A stretch of DNA of 17,445 nt from JAAYJM01 sp964498585 (GTDB lineage: Bacteria > Bacteroidota > Ignavibacteria > Kapaibacteriales > UBA2268), in contig CAZCHH010000067.1 of NCBI GenBank assembly GCA_964498585.1, positions 1 to 17,445 on the forward strand, written 5' to 3'. This document shows positions 14,511-17,445 of the stretch, piece by piece. A program made the position numbers and the translations under genes. Position 1 is the stretch's first letter. Every line of letters begins with the position of its first letter. The notes beneath the pieces were generated by a model. It had not been told where the DNA came from, ran no database searches, and was given only the letters and a program-made list of their open reading frames with translations.

Positions 14511-16796
14511 TTATTGCATAAAATTGCTTAAAACATTATACGCTTTTACTAATTCGTCTTTCGTTGTTTTTAAAACATTTTTTATTTCAAATACTTCTGG
14601 CTGAACTTTACCAATCATTACACAACTCATTGAATATTGATTGCATAAATCATTCAATTTAATAATATTTTTTTCAGAAGTTGTAACTACAATTTTTGTT
14701 TGAAATTCACCGAATAATAATAAGTTATTGTATTTATTATTATTTAAATCTACTTCATTAATATCAATGAAAGCAGCTAAGTTATTGTTAGATAATATAG
14801 TTTTCTCTGCTAAGTTAATAGCCAAACCACCCTCACTAATATCGTGAGCAGAGTTGATAAAACCATTTGTTATTAAATCTAACATAAGTTCTTGTAATTT
14901 AAGTTCTTTTGATATATCAACTGATGGTAACTTACCGATATTATCTTTATGAATTAATTTGAGATATTGCGAACCACCTAATTTAAATTGTGTTAAATCA
15001 TCTTCGTAAGTATAACCAATTAAATATATTAAGTCATCTTCGTTAACAAAACCGGTTGGAATAATTTTGTCTAAATCGTCAATAAAACCGAGCATTCCAA
15101 TTGTTGGTGTTGGATAAATTGCTCTGTTTTGAGATTCATTATGAAAACTAACATTTCCACCGGTTACTGGTGTATCGAATAAACGGCAGGTCTCCCCCAT
15201 TCCTTTAATTGCTTCTTTAAACGTCCAATAAACTTCAGGGTCATAAGGGTTGCCGAAGTTTAAGCAGTTTGTTATTGCTAATGGTTTTGCTCCAACGCAT
15301 ATTAAATTTCGTGCTGCTTCAGCTACAGCTATTTTTGTTCCTTTATATGGGTCTAAATAAACATATCTGCTGTTGCAATCAGTAGTTAAAGCAATTCCTT
15401 TACCCGGCAATTCCTTTATTCTTAAAATAGCAGCATCGGATTTAATTGCAATAGTGTTTGTTCGGACCTGAGAATCGTATTGTTCAAAAACCCACCTTTT
15501 CGAAGCAATTGTTGGTGTTTGTAAAAGTTTCCAAAAGATTTCTTCTGTTGTTAATTTTGTTTCAATTTTTGAAACATCAAATTCATTTGCTTCCTTTATA
15601 TAAGCTGGTTCTTTTGCTTCTCTGTCGTATTGAGGTGCGCCACCACCGAGAGCTAAAGAATCAGCCGGCATAAAGCACACTTGCTTGCAATTTTTCGAAA
15701 TATCAAGCATACCGCCACCAGTAACTACACCAATTTGGGTAACCGGCACATCCCATTTATTGCAAATTTCTATTGCCTTATCCACTTTATTTTTGTCAAA
15801 AACAAAAAGCATTCGTTCCTGAGATTCAGACAGCATAATTTCATAAGCACTCATATCTTTTTCGCGTAAAGGCACTTTGTCTAAATCTACTTTCATTCCT
15901 ACACCGGTTCTTTGGCTCATTTCAGAAGTAGAACAGGAAATACCTGCTGCCCCCATATCCTGAACTCCGACAACAACACCAGATTTGATTAATTCTAATG
16001 TTGCCTCAACTAAAAGTTTTTCTGCAAAGGGGTCGCCGACTTGGACAGTAGGACGCATTCCTTCTGTTTTTTCATCAAATTCGCGTGAAGCAAGAAGCGA
16101 AGCTCCATGAATGCCGTCGCGCCCGGTGCTGCTTCCAACAATGAAAACCGGATTGCCTATTCCACTTGCAGCAGCAGTTGCAATTCTATCTGTTCTCACA
16201 ATGCCGGCAGCCATAACATTTATTAAAGGATTATCGAAATAGCAGTCATCGAAATATATTTCACCACCAACTGTTGGTACACCAAAACAATTACCATAAT
16301 GGGAAATACCATTAATGACACCATTTAATAAAAATTTAGTCCTGGCAGAATCTAATTCTCCGAAGCGAAGTGAATTGAAGGAAGCAATAGGACGCGCTCC
16401 CATCGAAAATATATCTCTTAAAATTCCACCGACACCAGTTGCTGCACCTTGGAATGGCTCAATAGCAGATGGATGATTATGACTTTCTACTTTAAAGCAA
16501 ACAGCATAACGATTACCTTTTGAATCAGTTCCAATATCAACTAAACCAGCATTTTCCTCGCCGGCTTCTACAAGGAGACGACCGCCAGAACGAGGCAAGG
16601 TCTTAAGTTGTTTTATTGAATTTTTGTAAGAGCAATGCTCGCTCCACATAACTCCATAAACACCAATTTCAGTGTATGTAGGAGTTCTTCCCAGAAATTC
16701 GCATACTTTATAGTATTCATCTTCGGTTAAACCTACTGATATTGCCGTATCTAAATTGACTTCTATTTCTGAATATAAGCTATTTGAATCATTCAT
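14511..16796 (-). CDS. purL: Phosphoribosylformylglycinamidine synthase subunit PurL (small type)
   Basis: This is the ATP-dependent synthetase subunit for step four of purine synthesis, converting FGAR to FGAM with ammonia from PurQ. It has 761 residues, close to the roughly 740 of the small PurL that works with separate PurQ and PurS. Motifs are YGVMWSEHCSYKNS (catalytic His54), VESHNHPSAIEPFQGAATG (His106/His108 region), GVQDMGAAGISCSTSEMS, GGNVSFHNES and HDISEGGLAINLAE. The ATG at 16794-16796 is preferred over a TTG at 16802. purQ and purS are not in the window. It is the first gene of a probable purL-pyrC unit, joining purine and pyrimidine synthesis. Confidence 0.96.
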   Translation of the reverse strand: MNDSNSLYSEIEVNLDTAISVGLTEDEYYKVCEFLGRTPTYTEIGVYGVMWSEHCSYKNSIKQLKTLPRSGGRLLVEAGEENAGLVDIGTDSKGNRYAVCFKVESHNHPSAIEPFQGAATGVGGILRDIFSMGARPIASFNSLRFGELDSARTKFLLNGVINGISHYGNCFGVPTVGGEIYFDDCYFDNPLINVMAAGIVRTDRIATAAASGIGNPVFIVGSSTGRDGIHGASLLASREFDEKTEGMRPTVQVGDPFAEKLLVEATLELIKSGVVVGVQDMGAAGISCSTSEMSQRTGVGMKVDLDKVPLREKDMSAYEIMLSESQERMLFVFDKNKVDKAIEICNKWDVPVTQIGVVTGGGMLDISKNCKQVCFMPADSLALGGGAPQYDREAKEPAYIKEANEFDVSKIETKLTTEEIFWKLLQTPTIASKRWVFEQYDSQVRTNTIAIKSDAAILRIKELPGKGIALTTDCNSRYVYLDPYKGTKIAVAEAARNLICVGAKPLAITNCLNFGNPYDPEVYWTFKEAIKGMGETCRLFDTPVTGGNVSFHNESQNRAIYPTPTIGMLGFIDDLDKIIPTGFVNEDDLIYLIGYTYEDDLTQFKLGGSQYLKLIHKDNIGKLPSVDISKELKLQELMLDLITNGFINSAHDISEGGLAINLAEKTILSNNNLAAFIDINEVDLNNNKYNNLLLFGEFQTKIVVTTSEKNIIKLNDLCNQYSMSCVMIGKVQPEVFEIKNVLKTTKDELVKAYNVLSNFMQ

Positions 16797-16834
16797 TTTC
16801 AAAGTATTTTTATAAATTAATAAAAATTAACTAA

Positions 16835-16842
16835 CAAAATTA
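16835..16842 (-). promoter_or_regulatory. Candidate -7 box (TAATTTTG) upstream of purL
   Basis: Minus-strand TAATTTTG matches TAnnTTTG, 38 bp before the purL ATG. It would give a leader of about 30 nt. A matching -33 TTTG is not evident. Confidence 0.4.
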
Positions 16843-16916
16843 ATGCTTTTTCGTCATAATTCATTAACTAAAAATTTTTATATAGATTTTTTTTGGGTTT
16901 ATTTGTTAATGATTAT

Positions 16917-16924
16917 TAATTTTG
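16917..16924 (+). promoter_or_regulatory. Candidate promoter -7 box (TAATTTTG) at the small ORF
   Basis: TAATTTTG is preceded by TTTG at 16892-16895 with a 21-bp spacer, a good Bacteroidota promoter match. Transcription would start at or just past the ATG at 16928, implying a leaderless transcript or a start further downstream. Confidence 0.4.
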
Positions 16925-16927
16925 GCT

Positions 16928-17116
16928 ATGATTGAAAAGATTTCTCAGAAAATTCAAGACCTGTTCTTAAATAACAAAGAGTATTATGAAATATTAGAAA
17001 TTAAAGAAGATATATTTGAGGTTCTTTTAGAAAGGTTAGAGGGCTATTGTATGCTCTTTCTTTCAAGAATAAATGATAATCAAAAAAGAAAATTCATATT
17101 TCTTAACTATTGTTAA
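16928..17116 (+). CDS. Small hypothetical protein
   Basis: This is a 62-residue charged protein starting MIEKISQKIQDLFLNNKEYY, mostly helix-forming, without a signal peptide. I do not recognise a family. It diverges from purL and ends in FIFLNYC just before an A/T-rich region. The ATG at 16928 is preferred over the TTG at 16922. It may be a real small protein or a chance open frame. The helical, charged composition and a good promoter match favour the former slightly. Confidence 0.45.
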   Translation: MIEKISQKIQDLFLNNKEYYEILEIKEDIFEVLLERLEGYCMLFLSRINDNQKRKFIFLNYC

Positions 17117-17340
17117 TTTTTTTTATAAAATTTCAATGTAATTTTGAATAATTATCTCCATAATAAATTATGGAGTTACAGTAAGAATTAGAATAATTCT
17201 TAAATTTATTTGGGAGTTATATGTTTTCAGTTTTATAAATTTTTTTTTTAATATGTAACTCAACTTTCCTAGTTGTTGTAAGTGTATCTAATATAAGAAT
17301 AATATAAAAAATGTATTTAAGTGTTTAAAAAAGTAAAAAT
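17117..17340. other. Gene-free A/T-rich stretch with two adjacent hairpins
   Basis: No coding frame is supported here. Two perfect hairpins lie 6 bp apart: CTCCATAA-TAAA-TTATGGAG (17156-17175) and TAAGAATTA-GAA-TAATTCTTA (17182-17202). A TAATTTTG box lies just upstream at 17139-17146. The pair could end the small ORF's transcript or belong to a short RNA, but no T tract follows directly. I see nothing else in it. Confidence 0.35.
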
Positions 17341-17432
17341 ACACCTCCCCTGCCCCTCCTTTTTAGGAGGGGAACGCTAAAACATAGAACTGTTCTTATT
17401 CCCCTCCTAATAAGGAGGGGCAGGGGAGGTGT
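17341..17432. repeat. 34-bp inverted repeat of CCTCCCC type
   Basis: The left arm (17341-17374, starting ACACCTCCCCTGCCCCTCCT) and the right arm (17399-17432) are complementary with one mismatch, separated by 24 nt. Each arm also contains a smaller hairpin (CCCCTCCT against AGGAGGGG). The arms are much richer in G and C than their surroundings, which suggests an inserted dispersed palindromic element. Similar CCTCCCCTGCCCCTCC repeats are known in many bacterial genomes. Confidence 0.85.
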
Positions 17433-17445
17433 TAAAAGGTTTTAT

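Overview
This AT-rich window looks like a chromosome segment of the Bacteroidota/Ignavibacteria group. Three signs support this. The minus-strand protein ending at 1967 carries a Por/type IX secretion (T9SS) type A sorting domain. The window starts inside a YCF48/BNR-repeat exported protein typical of these phyla. Several genes are preceded by TAnnTTTG-like -7 boxes rather than sigma70 boxes, and most lack a clear Shine-Dalgarno. The exact genus cannot be read from the sequence. TGA is used as an ordinary stop.

Layout. 1-4043 holds three exported proteins on the minus strand: a partial YCF48-like repeat protein, a beta-propeller protein with a T9SS sorting domain, and a cysteine-rich protein whose signal peptide starts upstream of any ATG. 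1418-1966 and 4069-4726 are repeat-rich intergenic regions that share a 240-bp element. 4727-6864 holds ptsI (enzyme I of the phosphotransferase system) diverging from a small protein of unknown function. 6875-7570 is a REP/RAYT locus: an IS200-like single-tyrosine transposase gene flanked by inverted sets of the same short palindrome. 7674-8293 is a toxin-antitoxin remnant whose PIN toxin is split by one in-frame TGA. 8489-12328 is metH (cobalamin-dependent methionine synthase), facing a small membrane protein across a bidirectional terminator. 12426-16796 runs on the minus strand: purL, pyrC, and the membrane protein. The right end has one small hypothetical ORF and a 34-bp inverted repeat.

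How the genes fit. metH, purL and pyrC are housekeeping one-carbon and nucleotide genes; purL and pyrC probably share a transcript. The small membrane protein next to metH resembles the DUF6580/S-component-like transport family, so a cobalamin link is possible but unproven. ptsI has no HPr or permease gene nearby.

The most striking content is repeats. At least five palindromic families occur here. One of them, the widespread repeat that translates as HSERSEES, sits in frame inside metH as about 40 extra residues just before the AdoMet-binding motif. A relative in the 1835-1883 intergenic region matches it even in the loop sequence.
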